Both the position numbers and the translations under genes were made by a program. Positions 1-8,141 of a DNA stretch of 10,064 bases are shown here, in pieces (positions within the stretch are counted from its first letter, which is position 1; each line of letters begins with the position of its first letter). The stretch is from the NCBI GenBank assembly GCA_003488145.1, contig DNMQ01000203.1, positions 1 through 10,064 of the forward strand. The letters are read 5' to 3'. The DNA is from Pseudomonas sp. Lineage in GTDB: Bacteria; Pseudomonadota; Gammaproteobacteria; Pseudomonadales; Pseudomonadaceae. Below the pieces are notes generated by a model. It was given only the letters and a program-made list of their open reading frames with translations. It made no database searches and was not told the DNA's origin.

Positions 1-1
1 G

Positions 2-187
2 GGTGGCATCAAGTCGATCAGCTTCGAGAAGCTGATTGCCAAGGCGCCCGAGCGTGTGATCGAGACCGCGGTCAAAGGCATGCTGCCGAAGAACCCGCTG
101 GGTCGCGACATGTATCGTAAGCTGAAGGTGTACAAGGGTGCCAGCCACCCGCACACCGCTCAGCAGCCCCAAGAACTGAAGATTTAA
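2..187 (+). CDS. rplM: 50S ribosomal protein L13, C-terminal part
   Basis: The window opens inside this gene; only the last 61 codons are present, in the frame starting at base 2 and ending at TAA 185-187. The visible protein contains the family signature [10 protein letters not shown] followed by [10 protein letters not shown], and ends AQQPQELKI, as in bacterial L13. L13 is an early-assembling 23S rRNA-binding protein of the large subunit. Only 14 bases separate it from rpsI, the usual rplM-rpsI operon arrangement, so the two are surely co-transcribed from a promoter left of the window. Identity is safe; nothing can be said about its start. Confidence 0.96.
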   Translation, partial: GGIKSISFEKLIAKAPERVIETAVKGMLPKNPLGRDMYRKLKVYKGASHPHTAQQPQELKI

Positions 188-201
188 CGGAATAGTTCAT
201 T

Positions 202-594
202 ATGTCGGCGACTCAAAATTACGGCACTGGCCGTCGCAAGACTGCAACCGCGCGCGTCTTTCTGCGCCCGGGTACTGGCAAGATCTCCATCAACAACCGT
301 GAGCTGGATAACTTCTTCGGTCGCGAAACTGCCCGCATGGTCGTTCGTCAGCCGCTGGAGCTGACTGAGACTGTCGAGAAGTTCGACATCTACGTCACCG
401 TTCTCGGTGGTGGTGTCAGCGGTCAAGCCGGTGCCATTCGTCACGGTATCACTCGTGCTCTGATCTCGTATGACGAAACTCTGCGCAGCCCGCTGCGTAA
501 GGCTGGCTTCGTCACTCGCGACGCTCGTGAAGTGGAACGTAAGAAGGTCGGTCTGCGCAAGGCGCGCAAGCGTCCGCAGTACTCCAAGCGCTAA
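202..594 (+). CDS. rpsI: 30S ribosomal protein S9
   Basis: A complete 130-residue protein, the normal length for bacterial S9. It carries the N-terminal [12 protein letters not shown] signature (residues 8-19), the [14 protein letters not shown] block in the middle, and the basic tail ending RPQYSKR; in the ribosome this C-terminal tail reaches the P-site tRNA. The start at 202 follows a weak GGAA Shine-Dalgarno at 189-192. The gene is second in the rplM-rpsI operon and is followed 16 bases downstream by an intrinsic terminator, so the operon ends here. Confidence 0.98.
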   Translation: MSATQNYGTGRRKTATARVFLRPGTGKISINNRELDNFFGRETARMVVRQPLELTETVEKFDIYVTVLGGGVSGQAGAIRHGITRALISYDETLRSPLRKAGFVTRDAREVERKKVGLRKARKRPQYSKR

Positions 595-610
595 TTCGCG
601 CTTTCAAAAG

Positions 611-647
611 AAACGCCCAGTTTCGTTCGGAGCTGGGCGTTTTTTTT
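611..647 (+). terminator. intrinsic terminator of rplM-rpsI
   Basis: A perfect 10-base-pair stem (AAACGCCCAG at 611-620 with CTGGGCGTTT at 633-642) with a 12-base loop runs directly into an eight-T tract (640-647). It sits 16 bases after the rpsI stop and is a textbook rho-independent terminator. Confidence 0.93.
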
Positions 648-739
648 GGGGGTGCGTTTTTATATGGCGGTGCGACAGTGTGTCGCGCGCTGGAAAGCCT
701 GAAGGCCGGGCATTAGGGCTTATGTGTCAGGCTATTACC

Positions 740-768
740 TTGTCAGAAGAAGGCCTTTTCTTTACCAT
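740..768 (+). promoter_or_regulatory. candidate sigma-70 promoter of petABC
   Basis: TTGTCA (740-745, five of six matches to the -35 consensus) is followed after exactly 17 bases by TACCAT (763-768, four of six matches to the -10). It lies in the only gap between the rpsI terminator and petA and would give a leader of about 75 bases. No experimental start site is known to me for this sequence. Confidence 0.45.
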
Positions 769-804
769 TTGGCGAATTTTTCGCGGCCCAATTTTACGTG
801 GTAC

Positions 805-826
805 ATGCCTGCGTCAAGCAGGCCAT
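805..826 (+). other. small stem-loop in the petA leader
   Basis: GCCTGC (807-812) pairs with GCAGGC (818-823) around a five-base loop, and the flanks AT (805-806) and AT (825-826) can add two pairs across a one-base bulge. It lies about 14 bases before the petA Shine-Dalgarno and has no T tract, so it is not a terminator. It may only be chance; a role in petA translation or mRNA stability is speculation. Confidence 0.3.
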
Positions 827-850
827 AAGAAGCTGATGGGAGACGACTGA

Positions 851-1444
851 ATGAGCAATGACGGCGTGAATGCAGGCCGGCGTCGCTTCCTTGTGGCCGC
901 CACCTCGGTGGCGGGCGCTGCAGGAGCGGTGGGTGCTGCGGTCCCGTTTGTGGGATCGTGGTTCCCGAGTGCCAAGGCCAAGGCTGCCGGTGCGCCGGTA
1001 AGGGTAAATATCAGCAAGATCGAGCCGGGGCAGCAGATGGTCGCCGAATGGCGCGGTCAGCCGGTATTTATCGTGCGTCGGACCGACGAGGTCCTCGGAA
1101 ATCTGGAGAAGGTTGCCGGCCAGGTAGCCGATCCTGAGTCCAAGGCTTCCGAGCAACCTGCTTATGTCGATCCGAAGAACCGGTCGATCAAGCCCGAGTT
1201 GCTCGTGGTGGTCGGTCTGTGTACTCACCTCGGCTGTGCGCCGTCCTTCCGTCCTGAGGTGGCTGCGGCCGATCTCGGTGCCGATTGGCTTGGTGGGTAT
1301 TTCTGTCCTTGCCATGGTTCCAAATACGATATGGCCGGTCGCGTCTATAAGTCGCAGCCAGCTCCCTTGAACCTGCCGGTGCCCCCGCACTCGTACGAGA
1401 CCGATAATGTCATCATCATCGGTGTGGACCAGGAGAACGCCTGA
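851..1444 (+). CDS. petA: ubiquinol-cytochrome c reductase Rieske iron-sulfur subunit
   Basis: A 197-residue Rieske protein of the cytochrome bc1 complex, which passes one electron from ubiquinol to cytochrome c1. A twin-arginine type N-terminus (RRRFL at 10-14) precedes a hydrophobic, alanine- and glycine-rich segment (about 14-37) that stays as the membrane anchor. The cluster-binding boxes are CTHLGC (124-129) and CPCHGS (152-157): C124, H126, C152 and H155 ligate the 2Fe-2S cluster, C129 and C154 form the usual disulfide, and S157 and Y159 are the residues that raise its potential. The start follows a GGGAG Shine-Dalgarno at 838-842. The TGA stop shares one base with the petB ATG, so the genes are translationally coupled. 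Length and motifs are typical. Confidence 0.98.
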   Translation: MSNDGVNAGRRRFLVAATSVAGAAGAVGAAVPFVGSWFPSAKAKAAGAPVRVNISKIEPGQQMVAEWRGQPVFIVRRTDEVLGNLEKVAGQVADPESKASEQPAYVDPKNRSIKPELLVVVGLCTHLGCAPSFRPEVAAADLGADWLGGYFCPCHGSKYDMAGRVYKSQPAPLNLPVPPHSYETDNVIIIGVDQENA

Positions 1445-2655
1445 TGAGCAAGTTCATGGAATGGGTCGACGCCCGCTTTCCCGCGACCAAGATGTGGGAA
1501 GACCATCTTTCGAAGTACTACGCCCCCAAGAACTTCAACGTCCTGTATTTCTTCGGCTCGCTGGCCCTGCTCGTACTGGTCAATCAGATACTTACCGGTA
1601 TCTGGCTGACCATGAGCTTCGAGCCTTCGGCTGAGGGCGCCTTCGCCTCCGTCGAATACATCATGCGCGACGTGGAGTACGGCTGGATCATCCGCTACCT
1701 GCACTCCACGGGCGCGTCCGCGTTCTTCGTGGTGGTCTATCTGCATATGTTCCGTGGGATCCTCTACGGCTCCTATCAGAAGCCGCGCGAGCTGGTTTGG
1801 ATCTTCGGCATGATGATCTATCTGGCGCTCATGGCTGAGGCCTTCATGGGCTATCTGCTGCCTTGGGGGCAGATGTCCTACTGGGGTGCCCAGGTAATCA
1901 TCTCGCTGTTTGGTGCCATTCCGGTCATCGGTGGTGACCTGACCCAGTGGATTCGCGGTGACTACCTCATCTCAGGCATCACGCTGAACCGCTTCTTCGC
2001 GCTGCACGTGATCGCGTTGCCAATCGTCATTCTTGGCCTGGTCGTTCTGCACATCCTGGCGCTGCACGAGGTTGGCTCGAACAACCCGATGGGTGTCGAT
2101 ATCAAGAAGACCAAGGATGAGAATGGCGTGCCACTCGATGGCATCCCGTTTCACCCGTACTACACCGTGAAAGACATTGTCGGTGTCGTGGTGTTCCTGT
2201 TCGTCTTCTGTGCGGTCGTGTTCTTCTTCCCTGAGATGGGCGGCTATTTCCTCGAGAAGCCCAACTTCGAAGTGGCGAATGCGTTCAAGACGCCGGAGCA
2301 CATTGCTCCAGTCTGGTACTTCACGCCGTACTACGCGATTCTGCGTGCGGTGCCTGACAAGCTGCTTGGCGTTATCGCCATGGGTGCGGCTATCGCAGTG
2401 CTCTTCGTGTTGCCCTGGCTTGACCGGAGCCCGGTCAAGTCCATGCGCTACAAGGGCTGGATGAGCAAGCTCGCGCTGCTGGCGTTCTGCATCTCCTTCA
2501 TCATTCTCGGTGTATTGGGCGTACTGGCGCCAACACCTGAGCGTACTCTGGTGTCGCGGATCTGTACTGCTATCTACTTCGGATACTTCATCCTGATGCC
2601 GTTCTACACCAAGCTCGAGAAGACCAAAGTGGTTCCGCAAAGGGTGGATGGCTGA
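1444..2655 (+). CDS. petB: ubiquinol-cytochrome c reductase cytochrome b subunit
   Basis: A full-length 403-residue cytochrome b, the integral membrane subunit carrying hemes bL and bH and both quinone sites. Eight membrane segments can be seen (about 33-53, 82-104, 115-137, 181-207, 244-262, 306-325, 341-361, 371-388). The heme ligands are H87 and H101 in helix B and H188 and H203 in helix D; the second pair is 15 residues apart, one more than in mitochondrial and alpha-proteobacterial bc1. The Qo-site motif reads PVWY (289-292) instead of PEWY. GSNNP (211-215) follows helix D as usual. The protein is one chain covering the b6 and subunit IV parts and is not fused to cytochrome c1. It overlaps petA by one base and petC by one base; AGGAGA at 1431-1436 is its Shine-Dalgarno. 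Confidence 0.98.
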   Translation: MSKFMEWVDARFPATKMWEDHLSKYYAPKNFNVLYFFGSLALLVLVNQILTGIWLTMSFEPSAEGAFASVEYIMRDVEYGWIIRYLHSTGASAFFVVVYLHMFRGILYGSYQKPRELVWIFGMMIYLALMAEAFMGYLLPWGQMSYWGAQVIISLFGAIPVIGGDLTQWIRGDYLISGITLNRFFALHVIALPIVILGLVVLHILALHEVGSNNPMGVDIKKTKDENGVPLDGIPFHPYYTVKDIVGVVVFLFVFCAVVFFFPEMGGYFLEKPNFEVANAFKTPEHIAPVWYFTPYYAILRAVPDKLLGVIAMGAAIAVLFVLPWLDRSPVKSMRYKGWMSKLALLAFCISFIILGVLGVLAPTPERTLVSRICTAIYFGYFILMPFYTKLEKTKVVPQRVDG

Positions 2656-3434
2656 TGAAAAAGCAATTTGCTGCATTGATTCTTGCAATTCTGCCGGCCT
2701 TTTCCTTCGCGGCAGGCCCGGCCGTTCATCTGGACAAGGTCGATATTGATCTGACTGACAAAGCGGCCATGCAGGACGGTCTGAAGACTTTCGCCAACTA
2801 CTGCATGGGTTGCCATAGCGCGCAGTACCAGCGTTACGAGCGTGTTGCCACTGATCTCGGTATTTCCGAAGAGGTCATGATGGACAACGTCGTCTTTGCT
2901 GATGCCAAGTTTGGCGATCACATGAAGATCGGCATGAAGGCTGATGACGCCAAAGTCTGGTTCGGTGCTGCTCCGCCGGACCTGACCCTGGTTGCTCGCG
3001 TTCGCGGCAACGACTGGCTGTACACCTACATGCGCAGTTTCTACGAAGATCCGGCCCGCCCTTATGGCGTCAACAATACGGTCTTCCCGAACGTCGGTAT
3101 GCCGCACGTCTTGGCTCCGCTTCAGGGGCGTCGCGTCGTGGGCTGCAAGCAGGTGCAGGTGGTCGAAGACGGTCGCAAGCAGTTTGATCCTCTGACCGGC
3201 ACGCCGATCACTAAAGAGGCATGCGATCAGATGGTCATCGAGCCTGGTACCGGCACGCTCTCCGAGGCCGAGTATGACGAGAAGATCAAGAACCTGGTGA
3301 CCTTCCTTGCCTATTCGGCAAACCCGGTCAAGCTGGAGAGCCAGCGTATCGGTACCTATGTGTTGCTGTTCCTGGCGGTGTTCTTCGTGTTCGCTTACCT
3401 GCTCAAGCGTGAGTACTGGAAAGACGTTCACTAA
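2655..3434 (+). CDS. petC: ubiquinol-cytochrome c reductase cytochrome c1
   Basis: A 259-residue membrane-anchored c-type cytochrome that takes electrons from the Rieske protein and gives them to soluble cytochrome c. A Sec signal peptide (residues 1 to about 20, cleavage near SFAA-GP) is followed by the heme c site CMGCH (50-54). M149 in NVGMPH is the expected second axial ligand, and the conserved APPDL (106-110) is present. A C-terminal hydrophobic helix (about 232-250) anchors it, with the tail KREYWKDVH inside. Two extra cysteines, C164 and C190, may form a disulfide. The start overlaps the petB stop by one base, with an AGGGTGG Shine-Dalgarno at 2641-2647. It is the last gene before the terminator at 3461. 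Confidence 0.97.
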   Translation: MKKQFAALILAILPAFSFAAGPAVHLDKVDIDLTDKAAMQDGLKTFANYCMGCHSAQYQRYERVATDLGISEEVMMDNVVFADAKFGDHMKIGMKADDAKVWFGAAPPDLTLVARVRGNDWLYTYMRSFYEDPARPYGVNNTVFPNVGMPHVLAPLQGRRVVGCKQVQVVEDGRKQFDPLTGTPITKEACDQMVIEPGTGTLSEAEYDEKIKNLVTFLAYSANPVKLESQRIGTYVLLFLAVFFVFAYLLKREYWKDVH

Positions 3435-3460
3435 GCTGCAAGCCGCAACTGCTGTACCCT

Positions 3461-3490
3461 GCGCGCGCCCTCTGGGCGCGCGTGTTTTTT
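3461..3490 (+). terminator. intrinsic terminator after petABC
   Basis: CGCGCGCCC (3462-3470) pairs perfectly with GGGCGCGCG (3474-3482) around a three-base loop, followed after GTG... by a six-T run (3485-3490). The two bases between stem and T tract may lower its efficiency. It lies 26 bases after petC and ends only 31 bases before sspA. Confidence 0.85.
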
Positions 3491-3521
3491 CTGCTTCAAG
3501 ATAAAGAGTGAGGAAGGACCT

Positions 3522-4139
3522 ATGGCTGCAACCAATCGGTTGGGCTGCTACTCCGATCCCGCCGACCACTATTCCCATCGCGTTCGTCTCGTGCTCGCAG
3601 AGAAAGGCGTCAGTGTGGACATACTTGACGTCGAGGCGGGGCAGTGTCCGGCCAAGCTGGCCGAGGTGAACCCGTATGCCAGTGTTCCGACGCTGGTGGA
3701 TCGCGATCTGGCACTGTATGAGCCGAGTGTGATTCTGGAGTATCTGGAAGAGCGTTACCCCCATCCCCCTTTATTGCCGGTGTATCCAGTTGCGCGGGCG
3801 AATACTCGCCTGCTGGTTCATCGCATTCAGCGAGATTGGTGTTCGCTGGCCGACCGTATCCTTGACCAGCGTACCGCTGAGCCGCAACGCGCGCAGGCGC
3901 GCAAAGAGCTTCGTGAAAGCTTGACCGGCGTGTCGCCGATATTCGCGGAAAAGCCGTATTTCATGAGTGACGAGATCAGTCTCGTCGACTGCTGCCTGTT
4001 GCCTATCCTCTGGCGTTTGCCCAGACTCGGTATCGAGTTGCCTCGAGCTGCCAAGCCGTTGCTTGACTATATGGAGCGCAGTTTCGCCCGCGAGGCCTTT
4101 CAGGCCAGTCTTTCCGCCGTCGAGCGCAACATGCGCTGA
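3522..4139 (+). CDS. sspA: stringent starvation protein A (GST-fold, RNA polymerase-associated)
   Basis: A 205-residue protein with an N-terminal thioredoxin-like domain (about 1-80, cis-proline P56 in SVPTL) and a helical GST C-terminal domain (about 85-200). The surface motif PHP (80-82), within [14 protein letters not shown], marks it as SspA and not an ordinary glutathione transferase; in E. coli this motif is needed for SspA function with RNA polymerase and sigma-70. SspA acts as a transcription regulator in starvation, acid tolerance and virulence. A strong GAGGAAGGA Shine-Dalgarno lies just before the start. No convincing promoter fits in the 31 bases after the petABC terminator, so transcription may come by read-through or from a promoter within petC. 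sspB follows 12 bases later. Confidence 0.96.
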   Translation: MAATNRLGCYSDPADHYSHRVRLVLAEKGVSVDILDVEAGQCPAKLAEVNPYASVPTLVDRDLALYEPSVILEYLEERYPHPPLLPVYPVARANTRLLVHRIQRDWCSLADRILDQRTAEPQRAQARKELRESLTGVSPIFAEKPYFMSDEISLVDCCLLPILWRLPRLGIELPRAAKPLLDYMERSFAREAFQASLSAVERNMR

Positions 4140-4151
4140 GAGAGGGTTCCC

Positions 4152-4535
4152 ATGAATTCAAGTCGCCCCTATCTAGTCAGAGCGCTCTACGAGTGGATCG
4201 TGGACAATGATTGCACGCCGCACTTGCTGGTCAACGTCGATTATCCCGGCGTGCAGGTCCCTGCCGGGTTCGCCAGTGACGGGCAGATCGTGCTGAACGT
4301 TGCGCCAAGCGCGATACGTCACCTGCACATGGATAATGAGGCGATCAGCTTCGAGGGGCGTTTCGGTGGCGTTGCTCACTCGTTGAACGTGCCGTCCGCT
4401 GCTGTGATGGCCATCTATGCCAGGGAAAATGGGCAGGGCATGGTGTTCGAGATCGAGCCGACGCCGCCGGACGACGATGCGCCAAGCGAGAGCGCGCGGC
4501 CGGGCGGACGTCCGAGTTTGAAGGTGGTCAAGTAG
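4152..4535 (+). CDS. sspB: ClpXP protease specificity-enhancing factor SspB
   Basis: A 127-residue adaptor that binds ssrA-tagged peptides from stalled ribosomes and hands them to ClpXP. The substrate-binding fold covers about residues 1-105 (SSRPYLVRALYEWIVDN at the start, LNVAPSAIRHL in the middle). A short acidic, proline-rich linker (103-118) leads to the C-terminal ClpX-binding tail GRPSLKVVK (119-127), nearly the same as in E. coli. All parts of a working adaptor are therefore present. It is the second gene of the sspA-sspB pair (12-base gap), with a purine-rich AGAGAGGG before the start, and it converges on dolP. Confidence 0.96.
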   Translation: MNSSRPYLVRALYEWIVDNDCTPHLLVNVDYPGVQVPAGFASDGQIVLNVAPSAIRHLHMDNEAISFEGRFGGVAHSLNVPSAAVMAIYARENGQGMVFEIEPTPPDDDAPSESARPGGRPSLKVVK

Positions 4536-4543
4536 GCGAGCGC

Positions 4544-4566
4544 GGCGCCCGGGCCTATCGGGCGCC
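4544..4566. terminator. hairpin between convergent sspB and dolP, possible two-way terminator
   Basis: GGCGCCCG (4544-4551) pairs perfectly with CGGGCGCC (4559-4566) around a seven-base loop. It fills the 39-base gap between the two converging stops. Neither strand shows a T tract after it, so it may be a weak or factor-assisted terminator, or protect the 3' ends of both mRNAs. Confidence 0.5.
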
Positions 4567-4574
4567 AAAGTCGG

Positions 4575-5806
<1,232 letters not shown>

Positions 5807-5852
5807 CTAGGGTTGGGCGGCATCGTGCAGCAGTCGCTGCGTAATGAATCGT

Positions 5853-6215
5853 TCAGCTATCAAATGCGTTGCGGATCCAGTTCAGATTCTCGGTCTGCCC
5901 GGCTGATGTGATCGCAACGACGTCGAAGCGACAAGGGCTCCGGGCCCATCGGCTTTCCTTCTGCAGGAAGAGCTGGGCAGCCTTGATCAGCTTCTGCTGC
6001 TTGCGCGCATCGATGCTTTCAAGGGCGCCACCCCAGGCGGCGTAGCGCCTGTAGCGGACCTCGACGAATACTACTGTATCGCCGTCGAGCATGACCAGAT
6101 CAAGCTCGCCGCTGCGACAGGACCAGTTGCGCGTCAGCAGGCGCAGGCCCTGATCGCACAGGTGACGCAACGCGAGTGCTTCGGCAGAGCGTCCGCTGCT
6201 CTGACTGTCGCTCAT
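5853..6215 (-). CDS. yraN: YraN family (UPF0102) nuclease-like protein
   Basis: A 120-residue protein of a widespread family with no settled function. The start is the ATG at 6215, which shares one base with the lpoA stop (TAATG); an earlier in-frame ATG lies inside lpoA and would add 17 residues unlike the family. No clear Shine-Dalgarno is seen, so it probably depends on ribosomes finishing lpoA. The family blocks are G8 to E12 (GRSAE), GELDL (36-40) and FVEVRYR (50-56): E37/D39 and E52-x-R54 resemble the active site of PD-(D/E)XK nucleases such as Holliday junction resolvases. K72/K75-type basic residues follow in ARKQQKL. Nuclease activity is inferred from fold only. Confidence 0.93.
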   Translation of the reverse strand: MSDSQSSGRSAEALALRHLCDQGLRLLTRNWSCRSGELDLVMLDGDTVVFVEVRYRRYAAWGGALESIDARKQQKLIKAAQLFLQKESRWARSPCRFDVVAITSAGQTENLNWIRNAFDS

Positions 6216-8017
6216 TACTGCATGTTGTCCAGGCGCTGGACCTCGCCGTCGCGGAACTCGGCCCATGGAAGCTGACGCTCAATGCGCTGCTGCGGGTTCA
6301 GGCTGAGCGTGCCGGAGAGGCCGTCGAGTTGAGTATCCGGAAGTGCCAGCAGTTGATTCAGCCGCGGCGCGAGAAGGTAGGCGTCCGCACCCATTGCGTA
6401 CAGTCGACCCAGACTGCCGCCCGCCTGCGGCCATTTCTGCTCGACTTCCTGGCGCAATGGAAGTTGGTCGTTCAATAGCCAAGGGGTTTCTGCGAAACGA
6501 ATGCCTTCGAGGTCGAGGTACTGGGTGCGATCATGGCTGGCTGCATGCAGGTGAGAGGTGGCGTATACCGGAAGGTCGCCCGCATATTGGAAGATCAGGG
6601 TGGGTCGGACTTGCTGGGCCTGCTGCGGAGTGGCTGCCAGGAACAGGAAGTCGACGTCCTGCCGGCGAGTGGGCTGGTTGCTCGTCGAGGCGTCAGTGAT
6701 GCTGCTGACCCGTCCGCCGCGACTCTCGCTATTGCGCAGTTGCAGCAGATCGGCGATCTGGTTGGCGAGGTGCACGGGCTCGGCCAATGGCTCGGCTGCA
6801 ACCAGTGTTCCCCCGGCTTCGTCCCAGCCCCGGCGGAAGGCATCCAGAATCCGCCCGCCCCAGTCTCCGCGAGGAGCCAGTGCGATGGCGCGGCGATGGC
6901 CGTCCGCCCATGCGCGGCGGGCTACCTCGCGGGCTTCGTCCTCGGCAGCCAGGCCGAACTGGAACAGCTGGGGCGGGGTGCTCTGACCGGCGTCACTGTA
7001 GTTCAGGGCGAGTGTCGTGATCGGCAGCTGATCCCTCTCGCCCAGTTGGCGCACCAGATCCTTTTCCAGCGGGCCCACGACCAGCTGTACGCCGGCAGCC
7101 TGGGCCTGTCGGTAGAACTCGTCGATGGAGGTCATGCGGGTGCTGTCATAAAGCTCGATGCGCAGCGCCTGGCCGGATTGTTGCGCGTGCAGGTGTGCCG
7201 CAAGGAAGCCGTCACGCAGGGCGCGCGCGACGCTTGCCAGCTGGCCGTCCATGGGGAGCAGCAGTGCAATGTTGTTCAGAGGCTGATCGGCCAGCTCACG
7301 AAGTTTCTGCAGCGGCTCAGGGAGCTGTTCTGCGGCAGGGTGCTGGGGGTTTTGTGCAATCCAGTCGTCAATGGCGCGCTGTTGCTGGGCAACGGTGCCG
7401 GCGCGTTTCAGTGACAGCGCCAGCGACTGCCAGCCGGCGAGATCGTCATCTGCCGCGCCTTGCAGTTGCTGCTCGGGAAGTGCGGATATGAGTTTCCAGA
7501 TGGCTTCGTGGTTGGTTCTGGCTTGCTCGCCACTCAGGAGTGGGGCAGTGAAAACCCGTTCGCGCGCAGCCGCGAGGGGTTTGTCGGTCGCCTCCAGCGC
7601 TTCCGCCCGCGCCAGCTGGCTACGAACCTGCTGCGCCACTGGTAGCTCGCCCAGGCGTTCGAACGCAGGGTGCTGCAGTGCTTGCTCGGCTTGTTCAGGT
7701 TTGCCATCGGCTAGTGCGATTTCGGCCTGCAGTGTCAATGCGAAGATCTGCTGCGCTGGTTTCAGTGTATCCAGCTGGACCTTTTCCAGAATGCTGCGTG
7801 CCTGGGCATGGTTGCCCTGTTGGATGCTCTGGTCGGCGGCGGCCAGGCGCAGCTGCACGGCTTGTTCGGGGTCGCTCTGGTCGGCTTTCTCCAGCAGTTG
7901 CTGGGTGGAAGCCTGTGGTGTGCGAGGCAGTTCGCCCAATGTCGAAGAGGGAGAGCTGGCGCAAGCTGCGAGCATGATTGCGACGCACAGGAGTAGAAGG
8001 GGGCGTAAGCAAGCCAT
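6215..8017 (-). CDS. lpoA: LpoA, lipoprotein activator of penicillin-binding protein 1A
   Basis: A 600-residue outer-membrane lipoprotein. The signal peptide ends in the lipobox LAAC, with C19 lipidated and S21-S22 close behind. The N-terminal third (about 30-240) is alanine-, leucine- and glutamine-rich helical sequence like the TPR-type repeats of LpoA. From about residue 245 (NNIALLLPMDGQLASVARALRDG) to the end it resembles type I periplasmic-binding proteins, with GPLEKDLVRQL and, near the C-terminus, the LYAMGADAYLLAPRLNQ block. LpoA reaches through the peptidoglycan to stimulate the class A synthase PBP1A. The start at 8017 has an AGGAA Shine-Dalgarno ten bases upstream. It is the first gene of the minus-strand cluster and diverges from rsmI. 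Confidence 0.93.
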   Translation of the reverse strand: MACLRPLLLLCVAIMLAACASSPSSTLGELPRTPQASTQQLLEKADQSDPEQAVQLRLAAADQSIQQGNHAQARSILEKVQLDTLKPAQQIFALTLQAEIALADGKPEQAEQALQHPAFERLGELPVAQQVRSQLARAEALEATDKPLAAARERVFTAPLLSGEQARTNHEAIWKLISALPEQQLQGAADDDLAGWQSLALSLKRAGTVAQQQRAIDDWIAQNPQHPAAEQLPEPLQKLRELADQPLNNIALLLPMDGQLASVARALRDGFLAAHLHAQQSGQALRIELYDSTRMTSIDEFYRQAQAAGVQLVVGPLEKDLVRQLGERDQLPITTLALNYSDAGQSTPPQLFQFGLAAEDEAREVARRAWADGHRRAIALAPRGDWGGRILDAFRRGWDEAGGTLVAAEPLAEPVHLANQIADLLQLRNSESRGGRVSSITDASTSNQPTRRQDVDFLFLAATPQQAQQVRPTLIFQYAGDLPVYATSHLHAASHDRTQYLDLEGIRFAETPWLLNDQLPLRQEVEQKWPQAGGSLGRLYAMGADAYLLAPRLNQLLALPDTQLDGLSGTLSLNPQQRIERQLPWAEFRDGEVQRLDNMQ

Positions 8018-8056
8018 TGTTTGATCGTTCCTGAAAGCACTGGCGAGTGTTGGCGG

Positions 8057-8062
8057 ATTGTA
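8057..8062 (-). promoter_or_regulatory. candidate -10 element for lpoA
   Basis: Read on the minus strand, TACAAT (five of six matches to TATAAT) lies about 40 bases before the lpoA start, within GGGTACAATCC. No good -35 hexamer is found 16-18 bases upstream, so this is a partial match only. Confidence 0.35.
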
Positions 8063-8106
8063 CCCAAGCGCTGAAGTGGCGGCGATGTTGCGGCGGTGAA
8101 TCGGGC

Positions 8107-8112
8107 TACAAT
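8107..8112 (+). promoter_or_regulatory. candidate -10 element for rsmI
   Basis: TACAAT (five of six matches) lies 30 bases before the rsmI GTG, giving a leader of about 22-25 bases. The -35 position holds no close match to TTGACA. It faces away from the similar element at 8057-8062 that may serve lpoA. Confidence 0.4.
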
Positions 8113-8141
8113 GCGCATTTCCGTGACAGAGGTAAGCCCTT

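Noticed and set aside
1972..2688. A 238-codon open frame on the minus strand, opposite petB
   Set aside because: Antisense shadow of a well-supported membrane protein; the product is charged, histidine-rich and lacks any domain. The similar frames at 794-1390, 5171-5758 and 8106-8849 were left out for the same reason.
2604..3764. A 386-codon open frame on the minus strand, opposite petC and the start of sspA
   Set aside because: It lies antisense to two certain genes, crosses the terminator between them, and its protein is a His/Arg/Gln-rich shadow with no domain. Such long antisense frames are common in GC-rich genes.
6216..6266. An earlier ATG for yraN inside lpoA, adding 17 residues
   Set aside because: The added residues are arginine- and proline-rich read-through of the lpoA frame, unlike the family, and the TAATG junction at 6215 is the natural start.
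6533..7414. A 293-codon open frame on the plus strand, opposite lpoA
   Set aside because: It is antisense to LpoA, which has a lipobox and family blocks. The frame has no recognisable motif and no ribosome site that stands out.
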